DNA of 55,680 nt, from NCBI RefSeq assembly GCF_030645195.1, contig NZ_JAUSLW010000166.1, forward strand, positions 1-55,680. Reading direction: 5' to 3'. The position numbers were made by a program, and so were the translations under genes. Below the pieces are notes generated by a model that was not told where the DNA came from, searched no databases, and saw only the letters and a program-made list of their open reading frames with translations. This document shows, piece after piece, positions 1 to 9,063 of this stretch. The DNA is from Phenylobacterium sp. Lineage in GTDB: Bacteria; Pseudomonadota; Alphaproteobacteria; Caulobacterales; Caulobacteraceae. The stretch's first letter is position 1. Every line of letters begins with the position of its first letter.

Positions 1-1
1 G

Positions 2-2908
2 ACCGTGGTCGAGGAGGTCGTGGTCACCGGATCCTTCATCGCCGGGACCTCGGAAAAGGCCGCCCAGCCGGTTGACGTCATCGGCGTCCAGGAACTGGCC
101 AAGCAGGGGGCGCCCAGCGTCGTCCAGCTGGTCAAGACCCTGACCGCGGCCCAGTCCTCGCTCGGGGAAAGCAACCGCTACAACGGTGGCGCGGGCACGG
201 CCTCGATCAATCTCCGCGGCCTCGGCTCCTCGCGAACCCTTGTGCTGATGAACGGCCGACGCCTGGCCGACACCACCGCGGCGGCTTATCAGGGGGGCGG
301 CCAGGACCTGAACTTCATGCCGACGGCCGCTATCGGCCGGATTGAGATTCTGAAGGACGGCGCGGCCGCCACCTACGGCTCCGACGCCGTGGCCGGGGTG
401 GTCAACTTCATCACCCGCAAGGATCTCGACGGCTTCGAGTTCAACGGCAACTACGCCTTCATCAAGGACTCTGACGGGGGTGACTACGACGCCAGCCTCG
501 CCTACGGCAAGGTCTTCGAGAACGGCAACATCCTGTTGACGGCGGGCTACCGCGGCCGCGGCCGGCTCGACGCCCAGGATCGCGACTACGCGGTCCGGCC
601 GTTTGAGTCGGTCTATTACGGTGGCTGGTCAGGCTCGGCGAGCCCCGGCTCCTATGGCACCCCCTCCGGCGGCGGGCTGTTCCGCGACAACGGCTGTAAC
701 GTTCTCGGCTCCCAGGAACTTTCCGGCGCCCTCAAGCCGGTGACCAGCGGCGGCGCCCTCTGCCGCTACCAGTTCAGCAATTTCAATGACCTGGTGAACG
801 AAGAGCATCACTATCAGCTCTATGGTGAGGTCAATTTCGACCTGAGTGATGACATCCGGTTCCATGGTGAAATCGCCTGGAACCGAAACGCGGTGCCCGA
901 CCAGCGGCTGTCTCCGGCCAACCTCACCACCCAGTTCCCGACTGCCAACACCTCCGGGTCCACGGCGGCGCCGGGTTACAACAACCAGACCCGCTACTTC
1001 ATTCCGGCCAGCAATCCCGGCCTGATCGCCCTGCGCACCAACTGCGTGGCGCCGCTCACCGCGGCCCAGTGCGCTGGTATGGCGGCGGGCGTCACCACCA
1101 GTCAGACGGCTTGGCGCCTGATCGGCGTGGAAGGTCATCCGCTCAATGCGGATGGCGCCGACTATCAGCAGATCGAGCAGACCCAGTACCGGATTTCCGC
1201 CGGGCTGAACGGCAGGTTCGACGGCGGTTTCCTGGATGGCCTCGGCTGGGACACGGCCCTGACCTTCATGGAAAATAAGGGCACCGTCACCACCAACGAC
1301 CTGTTGGTGAACCGCATCCAGCGGGCCTTCAACGGCCTTGGTGGCCCGAACTGCAACTACACTACCGGCACGCCAGGCGTTGGAAACTGCAAGTATCTCA
1401 ACCCCTTCTCCAACGGTATCGCCGTCAGCGCCGTCAACGGCGCCGCCAACCCCCTCTATGTGGCTTCGGTTGCCAACGATCCGCAGATGAAGGCCTGGCT
1501 CTATGGCAGCTACACCAATGTGGCGACCAACCAAATCCTGGTGGCCGATGCGGTGATCAACAAGGAAACCAGCATCGCCCTGCCGGGCGGCAACATCGCC
1601 TGGGCGGCCGGGGTGCAATATCGCTTCGATCGTAACCAGGATGACTGGTCCGACCTGGGCGACGTGCAAGCCACGCCTTGCGTCGACTCCATCGATGGCC
1701 AGCAGGGCCAATGCGCGAACCCCACCGGTCCGTTCGTCTTCTTCGGCGCCCAGAAGGACAACGATGTCGACCGCAGGGTCGGTGCGGCCTTCGCCGAGGT
1801 CAAGATTCCGGTGTTTGACACCCTCGAGATCAGTGGCGCCGTGCGTCACGAAGATTTCGGCGGCAATGTCGGCTCCACCACCAACCCGCGGATTTCGGCC
1901 CGCTGGCAGCCGATGGAATGGCTGGCATTCCGCGGCTCTGCGGGGACGACCTTCCGCGCGCCCGGCCAAACAGCCCTCACGCCTGGAAGCAGCAAGGGTG
2001 TGCGCAACATCGCGGGCTCCTATCGCGCCGTCGTGACGGAGAACAACCCCAACCTCGAACCCGAGACCGCGACGACCGGCAATCTCGGCGTCCTGATCAC
2101 GTCAGGCGGCTTCAGCGCCTCCGTCGACTACTGGACCTTCGACTTCAAGAAGGAACTGATCGTGGAGGACGCGGGCCAGCTCCTCGCCGCCCTCAACGCC
2201 ACCAACTGCGCCAAGCCCGCCTTCGCGGCGCGCTTCGTGAATGTCGGCGGCGCCGCCGTCTGCACCACCCAAACCAATGTGCTGCAGGCGACGATCAAGA
2301 TCGTCAACGGTCAGGATACCAAGACGTCCGGCTTCGACCTTCGCGCGCAGTATGACTTCAACAACTTCTTCGGGATCGACTTCTACGACACTCAGGTGAC
2401 CGTGGGCGCCGAAGCCACTCTGACGAAGGAATACAAGCGCGGCGCCACGACCCTGCTGGAGGACCCTTCCGTCACCATCGCCCCGGCGATCGACCGGGCC
2501 GGCAAGCACGACCTGACGGGCGAGTTCTACTCGTTCCCGAAGACCCGCGCCTCGGCCTTCGTCAATGTCGCCGGCGACAAGTGGAACCTGCGCTACCAGC
2601 TGCTCTATCGTGAAGGCACGACCATCGCCTCCCCGGTCTGCGCGGGTGACGCGAGCGCTGCCGTCACGGCGGACTGCCGCTACAACTACGCCACTGGCAC
2701 CTATCAAAGCGTCGGCAAGCTGGACGACTTCTGGCAGCATGATCTGAACCTGCGGGTCGACTTGCCCTGGGAGTCCACTGTGACGCTCAGCGTGCAGAAC
2801 CTGCTCGATACGGATCCGCCGTTCGCCCAGAGCTTCTACAACTACGACGTCACCAACGGGAACCCGCTTGGGCGCGTGTTCAAGGTCGGTCTGAAGAAGA
2901 GCTTCTAG
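2..2908 (+). CDS. TonB-dependent receptor, 5' end outside window
   Basis: Outer-membrane TonB-dependent receptor that would take up a large or scarce substrate using energy from TonB/ExbBD; the substrate cannot be read from sequence. The frame is open from the first bases, so the start and signal peptide lie upstream of the window. The visible part begins at a TonB box (VEEVVVTGS), followed by a plug domain with LRGLGSSRTLVLMNGRR and the YGSDAVAGVVNFITRK segment typical of the family. About 800 residues of beta-barrel follow, ending in the C-terminal phenylalanine (KVGLKKSF) used for outer-membrane assembly. It is closely related along its whole length to the next gene, which points to a tandem duplication. 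A hairpin with a T-run follows the stop. Confidence 0.95.
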   Translation, partial: TVVEEVVVTGSFIAGTSEKAAQPVDVIGVQELAKQGAPSVVQLVKTLTAAQSSLGESNRYNGGAGTASINLRGLGSSRTLVLMNGRRLADTTAAAYQGGGQDLNFMPTAAIGRIEILKDGAAATYGSDAVAGVVNFITRKDLDGFEFNGNYAFIKDSDGGDYDASLAYGKVFENGNILLTAGYRGRGRLDAQDRDYAVRPFESVYYGGWSGSASPGSYGTPSGGGLFRDNGCNVLGSQELSGALKPVTSGGALCRYQFSNFNDLVNEEHHYQLYGEVNFDLSDDIRFHGEIAWNRNAVPDQRLSPANLTTQFPTANTSGSTAAPGYNNQTRYFIPASNPGLIALRTNCVAPLTAAQCAGMAAGVTTSQTAWRLIGVEGHPLNADGADYQQIEQTQYRISAGLNGRFDGGFLDGLGWDTALTFMENKGTVTTNDLLVNRIQRAFNGLGGPNCNYTTGTPGVGNCKYLNPFSNGIAVSAVNGAANPLYVASVANDPQMKAWLYGSYTNVATNQILVADAVINKETSIALPGGNIAWAAGVQYRFDRNQDDWSDLGDVQATPCVDSIDGQQGQCANPTGPFVFFGAQKDNDVDRRVGAAFAEVKIPVFDTLEISGAVRHEDFGGNVGSTTNPRISARWQPMEWLAFRGSAGTTFRAPGQTALTPGSSKGVRNIAGSYRAVVTENNPNLEPETATTGNLGVLITSGGFSASVDYWTFDFKKELIVEDAGQLLAALNATNCAKPAFAARFVNVGGAAVCTTQTNVLQATIKIVNGQDTKTSGFDLRAQYDFNNFFGIDFYDTQVTVGAEATLTKEYKRGATTLLEDPSVTIAPAIDRAGKHDLTGEFYSFPKTRASAFVNVAGDKWNLRYQLLYREGTTIASPVCAGDASAAVTADCRYNYATGTYQSVGKLDDFWQHDLNLRVDLPWESTVTLSVQNLLDTDPPFAQSFYNYDVTNGNPLGRVFKVGLKKSF

Positions 2909-2962
2909 GCGGCGACGCCAGACCGCCGGCGGACTTCCGCCGTCGGGTCGTCCAACGCAACT

Positions 2963-2999
2963 GAGGGGCGTCGTCCATTGGACGGCGCCCCTCTTTTCT
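2963..2999 (+). terminator. Rho-independent terminator after first receptor
   Basis: A long GC-rich stem (GAGGGGCG and a TCGTCC/GGACGG extension, loop ATT) is followed directly by TTTT. The same hairpin, with small changes, follows the second receptor at about 6150-6184. Confidence 0.8.
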
Positions 3000-3200
3000 T
3001 GCGACAGCGCCGTGGTGGGCGATTCTCCCGCCCACGAGGGCCAGCCGCCACCCCAAGTCGTGGCGAGATCGTGGCGAGATAACGAAGTTATGTTTCAGAA
3101 TTGGAAAAATTACTGGCAGCGTCAAAAACTGGGGCGGATGATCCTTCCGTTCAGGGCTCCGCGTCAGACGGGGACGGCTCCAGAAGGGGAAGAAAATCAA

Positions 3201-6110
3201 ATGTCGAGCACCAGGTATCTGTGCGGCGTATCCGTCTTGGCTCTTGGCCTGACGCTCGGGCTCTCGGGGGCCGCCTCGGCCCAGGAGCAGGGGACCGAGG
3301 TCACGGAGGTCGTGGTCACCGGTTCCTTCATCCGTGGCACGCCAGAAGACGCAGCCCTGCCGGTTGACGTGATTGGATCCGATGAACTTGAGAAGCGGGG
3401 CTCGCCGACGACGATCGACCTGATCAAGTCCCTGCCCGTCAGCGGGCCGGTGCTCGGCGACAGCAACCAGTTCTCGACCGCCGCGCAGGGGCAGGTGGGC
3501 GCCGGTACGATCAATCTCCGCGGCCTGGGCAGCCTCAGGACCCTGGTCCTGCTGAACGGGCGGCGATCCGTGGCCTCGGCGGGGGCCGGCAGCGGCGGCG
3601 TCGACACCAATCTCCTGCCGGGGGCGGCCATAGGGCGCGTCGAGGTTCTGAAGGACGGCGCGGCGGCGACCTACGGCTCCGACGCGATCGCCGGCGTGGT
3701 GAACTTCATCACCCGCAAGAACTTCAGCGGCCTGGAGGCGGCGGCGGACTACCGCTTCGTCGACGGGTCGGAGGGCGACTATTCGGCCAGCCTGGCCTAC
3801 GGCTGGGTGGGCGACAACGGCAATATCCTGCTGACGGCGGGCTACCAGCATCGCTCGGAACTGACCTCCATGGAGCGGGATTGGGCCAACCAGTCCTACC
3901 TCACCAACCCCTCGGGCTATTCGGTCCTGGGCCAGCCCCCCTCGTTCCTGCCGCGCAACGGCGCCATCCCAACTGCCGGAGTGCAGCGCGACGCCAACTG
4001 CGCGGCCGTGGGCGGCTTCGCCGGCTTCAGCGGCGCGACCCCGGCCTGCTACTTCACCTACATTCCGTACGACAACCTGATCGAGGACGAGAATCGCTAC
4101 CAAGTCTTCGGCGAGGCGAACTTCGACCTTGGCGACACCACTCGGTTCCACGTCGAGGCGCACTACGCCAAGACCGACCTGCCCCACATGCGGTTCTCGC
4201 CGGCCTTCCCGCCGATCCAGGGGCCGAATGGTCCGGGCAGCGTCGGGGTCTTCACGGTCCCCACCACCAATCCCGGCGCGATCACGGCCCTGCAGCAGGC
4301 GGGGCTGTCGCCCGCCACGATCGCGGCGACCAACAACATCTCCCTGACCCTGTTCCGCGCGCTTGGCGCGGGGGGCAACCCGGCGTTCGGGAATGGCGGC
4401 CAGATCGGCTTCCGCAACTATGACATCTACCGCGTCTCGGCGAGCCTGACCGGCGAGTTCGGGAACGGCATCGGCTGGGACACCGCGGTCACCTATTCCC
4501 GGACCAAGAACGTGCAAAGCACGCCCGACATCGTGATCGAACGGCTGCAACGCGCCCTCAACGGCCTTGGCGGCGCGGGCTGCACGGGGACCAGCCCCGG
4601 CGCGGGCGGCTGCAAGTACTTCAACCCCTTCTCGAACGGCTATTCAGGCAACCCGGCGCTGGGCCTGACCAATCCCGGCTACGTGTCGGCCAACGCCAAC
4701 GACACGGAACTGGTTCGTTGGCTCTTTGACTTCCCGGCCTCCACCCAGACCCAGAGCCTGTTGGTGCTTGACGCCGTCTTGAACGGTGAACTGCCGTTCC
4801 AGCTTCCCGGCGGGGCGATCGGCTGGGCGGCCGGCGCCCAGTATCGCGCGACGAACTTCGACTCCCGGCTTCGGAGTCCCCTGCAGGACTCGCGGGTCAC
4901 CCCCTGTCCGACCATCGGTCAGACCAACTGCGCCTTCCCCACCGGTCCCTATATCTTCCTCGGCCAGGGCACGCCTCAGGAACTGGACGACTCGGTCTAT
5001 GCGGTGTTCGCCGAGACCAACATCCCCTTCACCGACAACATAAACGCCCAGCTGGCGGTTCGCTTCGAGGACTATGGCGGGCAGACGGGATCGACCACCA
5101 ATCCCAAGCTGGCGCTGAAGTGGCAATTGAATGATGTGCTGGCCCTGCGCGGGTCCGTCAGCACGACGTTCCGCGGACCCACCCCGGCCAACAGGTCCTC
5201 CAACAGCGTCACGGGGCTTTCGGGCATCCTGGCGGCCGGCAACAACTTCAAGTCGGTCGACTTCACCGGTAACCCCGCCGTCGGGCCGGAGCAGGCCTTC
5301 ACCTACAATCTGGGCGCCATCGTCGAGGCGCACGGCTTCCGCGCGATCATCGACTACTGGAGCTACAAGATCGAGGACCAGATCACGACGGTCCCGGCGC
5401 AGATCGTCGCCACGGCGGTCGGGGGGACCGGCAACGGCAGCCAGTTCGTCAACTGCTCCAGCCCGCTGCGTCCGCTGATCACCTTCAACAACAACAACGC
5501 CTGCGCCCAAGGCGTGACGGTCGGCAACGACATTCAGCGGGTCCGCTCCGACACCGTGAATGGTCCGGAAATCAAGATGTCCGGCATCGACGCCTCGATC
5601 GACTTCAAGTCGAACGACTTCGCTGGAGGCGGCTTCGGCGCGGGCGCCTCGGTCAGCTACCTGCTGAAGTACGACATCGCCGAGTTCCGGGTGGCCGGCA
5701 CTCTGGTGTCCACCGCCTATACGGCGCTCGGCTTCACCAACTACGATCGGTTCCCGGGAACGGTGTCCCGGTGGCGGGCCAATGCCTATGCCGAATACAG
5801 CTTCGGGCCGCACAATCTCAGGACCGACGTCACCTTCGTGGACGGCGCGGTGGACAACCGTGCTCCGATCAACGTCCAGGACACCACCGGCGCCGTGCGT
5901 CCGGTGCTCTTCGCACTGAGGGTCGAGGACTTCTACTCCGTCGACCTCAACTATCGCCTCCAACTGCCCTGGGACACCACGCTCACGGCGTCGGTCTTCA
6001 ACCTCCTCGACCGCGATCCGTCCGCAGCCCGGCTGGAGATCAGCTACGACCCGTTCCTCGGCAACCCCTATGGCCGCTCCTTCAAGGTGGGGGTGAAGAA
6101 GAAATTCTAA
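3201..6110 (+). CDS. TonB-dependent receptor
   Basis: Second receptor of the tandem pair, 969 residues. The start at 3201 is chosen because it gives a clean signal peptide (hydrophobic LALGLTLGLSGAASA, cleavage after ASA) and has a purine-rich GAAGGGGAAG upstream. An in-frame start at 3012 would add 63 residues with no signal character. Mature protein opens with the TonB box TEVTEVVVTGSFIRGT, then a plug domain with LRGLGSLRTLVLLNGRR and YGSDAIAGVVNFITRK, then the barrel, ending KVGVKKKF with a terminal phenylalanine. It shares block after block with the preceding receptor, including the GLGG...GC..KY.NPFSNG loop. The 292-bp spacer has its own AT-rich stretch and a direct repeat GTGGCGAGAT at 3060 and 3071, so it may have its own promoter. 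Substrate unknown. Confidence 0.95.
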   Translation: MSSTRYLCGVSVLALGLTLGLSGAASAQEQGTEVTEVVVTGSFIRGTPEDAALPVDVIGSDELEKRGSPTTIDLIKSLPVSGPVLGDSNQFSTAAQGQVGAGTINLRGLGSLRTLVLLNGRRSVASAGAGSGGVDTNLLPGAAIGRVEVLKDGAAATYGSDAIAGVVNFITRKNFSGLEAAADYRFVDGSEGDYSASLAYGWVGDNGNILLTAGYQHRSELTSMERDWANQSYLTNPSGYSVLGQPPSFLPRNGAIPTAGVQRDANCAAVGGFAGFSGATPACYFTYIPYDNLIEDENRYQVFGEANFDLGDTTRFHVEAHYAKTDLPHMRFSPAFPPIQGPNGPGSVGVFTVPTTNPGAITALQQAGLSPATIAATNNISLTLFRALGAGGNPAFGNGGQIGFRNYDIYRVSASLTGEFGNGIGWDTAVTYSRTKNVQSTPDIVIERLQRALNGLGGAGCTGTSPGAGGCKYFNPFSNGYSGNPALGLTNPGYVSANANDTELVRWLFDFPASTQTQSLLVLDAVLNGELPFQLPGGAIGWAAGAQYRATNFDSRLRSPLQDSRVTPCPTIGQTNCAFPTGPYIFLGQGTPQELDDSVYAVFAETNIPFTDNINAQLAVRFEDYGGQTGSTTNPKLALKWQLNDVLALRGSVSTTFRGPTPANRSSNSVTGLSGILAAGNNFKSVDFTGNPAVGPEQAFTYNLGAIVEAHGFRAIIDYWSYKIEDQITTVPAQIVATAVGGTGNGSQFVNCSSPLRPLITFNNNNACAQGVTVGNDIQRVRSDTVNGPEIKMSGIDASIDFKSNDFAGGGFGAGASVSYLLKYDIAEFRVAGTLVSTAYTALGFTNYDRFPGTVSRWRANAYAEYSFGPHNLRTDVTFVDGAVDNRAPINVQDTTGAVRPVLFALRVEDFYSVDLNYRLQLPWDTTLTASVFNLLDRDPSAARLEISYDPFLGNPYGRSFKVGVKKKF

Positions 6111-6149
6111 CCGGCGGGCTCTCCCCGTCGGCCTTCCAACGCACCTCAA

Positions 6150-6184
6150 AGGGGCGTCGTCCGTCGGACGGCGCCCTCTTTTTT
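6150..6184 (+). terminator. Rho-independent terminator after second receptor
   Basis: GGGGCGTCGTCC pairs with GGACGGCGCCC around a GTC loop and runs into CTCTTTTTT. It is nearly the same hairpin as the one at 2963-2999, so the duplicated unit included its terminator. Confidence 0.8.
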
Positions 6185-6187
6185 GGG

Positions 6188-6577
6188 TCAGGGCCGCTCG
6201 CGGGAGGGCAGCGCCAGAATCTCCTCCGGCGTCAGCTTGCGCACCTGCTTCACCTCGCACCGCTGCAGCCGGCCGAAGGGGCCAGCGGCGAGGATGGTGG
6301 CGTCGAGGGGCGAACAGATGAAGGACGAGCCGCGGGACTTGATGGCGATCTTGTTCTGCCAGTCGATGTCGGGGCAGACCCCCAGCAGGTCAAGGCGATA
6401 GACGTCCTTGAGCCCGACCCGGATGTTCACCGTCCGGTCGTCCGCCACCGCGAAGTTGGAGACGTTGTGGGCCGAGAAGCAGCTCTTGGCCGGCCTTGCC
6501 GGCTTGGGCTCCGCCGTGGCCTGAGCGCCCGCTAGGGCCAGGATCGACGCGGCGACGGATAGGGAAATGATCTTCAT
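6188..6577 (-). CDS. DUF6491-family secreted protein
   Basis: Small exported protein of 129 residues. The start at 6577 is preferred over one at 6700 because it places a signal peptide (MKIISLSVAASILALAGAQA) at the N-terminus; the longer form would put 41 unrelated residues in front and cross two palindromes. The mature part has four cysteines (SCFSAH, LGVCPD, FICSP, LQRCEV) and the pattern of the DUF6491 family, including DDRTVNIRVG, VYRLDLLG and the C-terminal RKLTPEEILALP. The cysteines could form two disulfides in the periplasm. Function unknown. It lies downstream of mnmC on the same strand, but a 130-bp gap with two palindromes suggests separate transcription. Confidence 0.75.
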   Translation of the reverse strand: MKIISLSVAASILALAGAQATAEPKPARPAKSCFSAHNVSNFAVADDRTVNIRVGLKDVYRLDLLGVCPDIDWQNKIAIKSRGSSFICSPLDATILAAGPFGRLQRCEVKQVRKLTPEEILALPSRERP

Positions 6578-6632
6578 GACCTGGATCTCGGCATCGACCG
6601 TCCCCAAGCAGCCCGGCGTGTCCGGAGCCACG

Positions 6633-6664
6633 ATTGATTTTGCTTTTTTGGAAACAAAATCAAT
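6633..6664. promoter_or_regulatory. AT-rich perfect inverted repeat upstream of DUF6491 gene
   Basis: ATTGATTTTG at 6633-6642 pairs with CAAAATCAAT at 6655-6664 around a 12-base T/A-rich spacer. It lies 55-90 bp upstream of the DUF6491 start in very GC-rich surroundings, so an operator or promoter element is likely. The same ATTGATTTT / AAAATCAAT pair occurs before the DUF2089 gene at 14082-14118. Confidence 0.5.
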
Positions 6665-6684
6665 GCTGCTAAGAACTCGAATTG

Positions 6685-6710
6685 TAAGCAAACCTGCCAA
6701 GGTTTGCTTA
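6685..6710 (-). terminator. Palindrome containing the mnmC stop codon
   Basis: TAAGCAAACCT (6685-6695) and AGGTTTGCTTA (6700-6710) form a perfect 11-bp inverted repeat with a 4-base loop. The first bases of the minus-strand stem are the mnmC stop codon TAA. No T-run follows, so it is either a weak terminator, an RNA-stabilising hairpin or a protein site. Confidence 0.45.
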
Positions 6711-8507
6711 GCCGATCATGCTGCGGCCCCGGCGGGCGGCGCGACGGGCGAAGCGGCTCGGATCCACCAGTTCGGCCAGGTCGGCCGGCAGGGGCGAGGG
6801 CGCGCCCAGGGCCAGGGCCGCCACGTGCTCGGCCAGCAGGGGGGCGGCGCAAAATCCCCGCGACCCGAAGCCGCCCAGCAGGAAGAGGCCCGGTTCCGCT
6901 CCCGGCGCCACACCGGCCAGGGGCAGGTGGTCGGCGGTGGTGGCGCGCACCGCCGCGCGGCCCGCCAGGGGCGCCTGGGCGATGCGAGCCGCCAGTTCGG
7001 GCAGGGCGGCGGCCAGGGTGGCTCGGTTGCGGTCGTGGTCGGCTGTCCGGACCTCGGCGGTCACCTCATCGCGGTCGTGGGTGGCGCCGAACAGCAGGCC
7101 GTCGCGGGTGGGCAGGACATAGCCGCCCCAGGCCGCGGCGTGGATCGTCTGCCCGTCCTGCGTCCAGCTGGCCTGGCCGCGCACTGGACGCAGGTCCGGC
7201 TGCGGCCACAGGGCCTGATGCCCGGTGGCTAGGATCACCGTCTCGGCCTCGGCCAGGGTCCGCCCCTGCGCGTCGGTCAGGATCCAGACCCCGTCTCCCC
7301 GGCTGAGGACCGCAACGCGGGCCCTCAGGACCTCGCCGCACCAGGCGGCCAGGATGGCCGCGGGCTCGACCACCAGGGCGCCGGTGAGATCCAGGGCGGC
7401 GGGAACCGGCTCCCCCAGCAGGTCGGCGGCGGCGAGGGCTGGGCGCACCGCCAGGGCGCCGGCCTCGAAGAGGTCGCTGGCGGCGATCTTGCCGAACCGC
7501 TCCAGGTCCCTGGGGCCCTCGGCCAACTGCAGGACCCCCTGGGAGAGGATGGCGTCCGGCGTCTCGGCGTAGAGCCGCCGGGCCCGGTCCAGGGCCTGGG
7601 CGAAGAGGGCGGCCAGGGGGCCGAGTCCCGCGTCGAGGCGGGGCGTCACCAGGGCGGCCGGGTTGCCGGAGGCGCCGGCGCCGGGGGCCTGCGCCTCGAT
7701 CAGCAGGGGCTCGCAACCCAGGGCGCGCAGGGCGTGGGCGGCGCTGGCCCCGGCGATGCCGGCGCCCACCACCGCGACCCTCTGTCGCGGGATCTCCACG
7801 GCCTCGCCGGGCAGCCGGGCCTCCAGGCGCTCGCGCTTGCGGCCGTGGCCGGGGCGTTTCTCCACCGAGAACCCCGCCGCCCGCAGCCCCCGCCGCACCG
7901 CCCCGGCCACGGTGAAGGTGGCCGCCCGGGCGCCGGGGGCGGAGCGGGCCGCCACCAGGGCCAGCAGGGCCTCGTCCCACATGCCGGGATTTAGGGCAGG
8001 GGAGAAGCCGTCGAGGAACCAGGCGTCGGCCTGGCCACCCCAGCCCTCCAGGGCCTGGTGGGCGTCCATCACCGCCAGGTCCAAGGTGGCGGAGACCTCG
8101 GGCAGGTCCACTCGATGGAACCCTCGCGCCCGGCCGGGCCAGCGGTCGGTCAGCAGCCGGGCGATGTCGGTGAGCTCGGGCCAGGCGGCCAGCGCCCGGC
8201 GGGCCTCGTCGGCCGACAGCGGGTGGGCCTCGAGGCTGAAGATGTGCAGGTGGGCGCCCGCCTCTGCGGTGTTTCGCCACAGGTCCAGCAGGGCCAGGAT
8301 GTTCAGGCCGGTGCCGAAGCCCAGCTCGCCCACCACGAATCGGCTCCGCCCTCGCCAGGCTTGCGGCAGGCCGCAGCCGGCCAGGAAGACGGCGCGGGAT
8401 TCCGCTAAGCCGTCCTCGGTGGAGAAATAGACGTCCCCGTAGAGGCGCGAGCGTGGCTGGCCGTCATCGGCCCAGACCAGAGGGGAAGGGGGGGCTGCGT
8501 CGCTCAT
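6708..8507 (-). CDS. mnmC: Bifunctional tRNA 5-methylaminomethyl-2-thiouridine synthesis protein MnmC
   Basis: Completes the mnm5s2U modification at wobble position 34 of some tRNAs: the FAD domain removes the carboxymethyl group from cmnm5s2U and the methyltransferase domain adds the methyl group. The 599-residue protein has both parts. The N-terminal MnmD-like methyltransferase carries the SAM-binding GELGFGTGLN (60-69) and WFLDGFSP (163-170). A DAO-type oxidoreductase begins near residue 243 with the dinucleotide motif VAVVGAGIAGASAA. Near the C-terminus FLLGGFGSRGFCAAPLLAEH is typical of MnmC. Length is a little below the E. coli enzyme. The start is close to the terminator of the lipoprotein gene upstream, and the stop lies inside a palindrome. 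It appears to be transcribed alone. Confidence 0.95.
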   Translation of the reverse strand: MSDAAPPSPLVWADDGQPRSRLYGDVYFSTEDGLAESRAVFLAGCGLPQAWRGRSRFVVGELGFGTGLNILALLDLWRNTAEAGAHLHIFSLEAHPLSADEARRALAAWPELTDIARLLTDRWPGRARGFHRVDLPEVSATLDLAVMDAHQALEGWGGQADAWFLDGFSPALNPGMWDEALLALVAARSAPGARAATFTVAGAVRRGLRAAGFSVEKRPGHGRKRERLEARLPGEAVEIPRQRVAVVGAGIAGASAAHALRALGCEPLLIEAQAPGAGASGNPAALVTPRLDAGLGPLAALFAQALDRARRLYAETPDAILSQGVLQLAEGPRDLERFGKIAASDLFEAGALAVRPALAAADLLGEPVPAALDLTGALVVEPAAILAAWCGEVLRARVAVLSRGDGVWILTDAQGRTLAEAETVILATGHQALWPQPDLRPVRGQASWTQDGQTIHAAAWGGYVLPTRDGLLFGATHDRDEVTAEVRTADHDRNRATLAAALPELAARIAQAPLAGRAAVRATTADHLPLAGVAPGAEPGLFLLGGFGSRGFCAAPLLAEHVAALALGAPSPLPADLAELVDPSRFARRAARRGRSMIG

Positions 8508-8520
8508 GGGACCTGAAACG

Positions 8521-8553
8521 GAAAAGGGCCGCCCCCCGGAGGGGACGGCCCTT
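8521..8553 (-). terminator. Terminator of alanine-rich lipoprotein gene 1
   Basis: On the minus strand AAGGGCCGTCCCC pairs with GGGGCGGCCCTT with one mismatch and runs into TTTTC. A matching hairpin follows the second lipoprotein gene at 9007-9038. Confidence 0.75.
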
Positions 8554-8578
8554 CCTAGACGCAGATGCGTCGAGAAGC

Positions 8579-8872
8579 TTAGTGCTTCGCGGCTTCGGCG
8601 GCGGCGGCGGCCGGAGCGGCGGCTTCGGCGGCGGCCGGAGCAGCGGCCATCGCGGCGGCGTCAGCGGCGGCCGGAGCAGCAGCGGCGTCGGCGGCGGCGT
8701 CGGCGGCGGTGGCGGCGGCGTCGGTCGCGGTGGCGGCGGCGTCGGCGGCGACAGCGGCCGATTCAGCGGCCGGGGCTTCGGTCTTTTCAGCGGGCTTGGA
8801 GCAGGCGGCGGCCGAGAGAGCGGCGACGGCGGCGCCGGCGACGAGCAGCTTGCGGAGAATGGCGGAGGTCAT
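8579..8872 (-). CDS. Small alanine-rich lipoprotein, copy 1
   Basis: Predicted 97-residue lipoprotein. The start at 8872 gives MTSAILRKLLVAGAAVAALSAAAC, a signal peptide ending in a cysteine suitable for lipid attachment, followed by SKPAEK. The rest is almost entirely alanine with regularly spaced D, E, T and P (repeats such as DAAATATDAAATAADAAADA), ending AEAAKH. Low-complexity GC-rich sequence can mimic coding DNA. Here the conserved signal peptide, lipobox region and C-terminus shared with copy 2, plus matching promoter and terminator, argue for a real gene. The composition suggests a helical or extended envelope spacer. Function unknown; no family assigned with confidence. Confidence 0.75.
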   Translation of the reverse strand: MTSAILRKLLVAGAAVAALSAAACSKPAEKTEAPAAESAAVAADAAATATDAAATAADAAADAAAAPAAADAAAMAAAPAAAEAAAPAAAAAEAAKH

Positions 8873-8947
8873 GTCCCAGATCCTTAGATTTTGATAGTTA
8901 AAAGCACCCAACGAGGCGCGCCCCTTCGGGAGGGCCCCAACAGGGGG

Positions 8948-8975
8948 AATATGCCTGGGTTCGCGTCGAGGGCAA
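8948..8975 (-). promoter_or_regulatory. Putative promoter of lipoprotein gene 1
   Basis: On the minus strand TTGCCC (8975-8970) and CATATT (8953-8948) are separated by 16 bases. The same pair with the same spacing and similar spacer lies upstream of lipoprotein gene 2. Confidence 0.5.
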
Positions 8976-9006
8976 GGCTGAGCTTCACCTCAATTTGATC
9001 AGGCGA

Positions 9007-9038
9007 AAACAAAAGGGCCGCCCCGGAGGACGGCCCTT
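9007..9038 (-). terminator. Terminator of alanine-rich lipoprotein gene 2
   Basis: On the minus strand AAGGGCCG pairs with CGGCCCTT around a GC-rich loop and is followed by TTGTTTTC. It is related to the hairpin at 8521-8553. Confidence 0.75.
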
Positions 9039-9063
9039 CGTAGAACGCTTGTGCGCTCGAAGC

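Noticed and set aside
629..1969. Long minus-strand frame opposite the first receptor
   Set aside because: Open antisense frames are expected in GC-rich genes. The translation has no domain, and the plus-strand receptor covers the whole region.
3012..3200. N-terminal extension of the second receptor
   Set aside because: It would place a hydrophilic stretch before a perfect signal peptide, and a good ribosome site supports 3201.
4644..6260. 538-codon minus-strand frame opposite the second receptor
   Set aside because: It mirrors the codon pattern of the receptor and has a composition rich in G, R, A and V typical of shadows.
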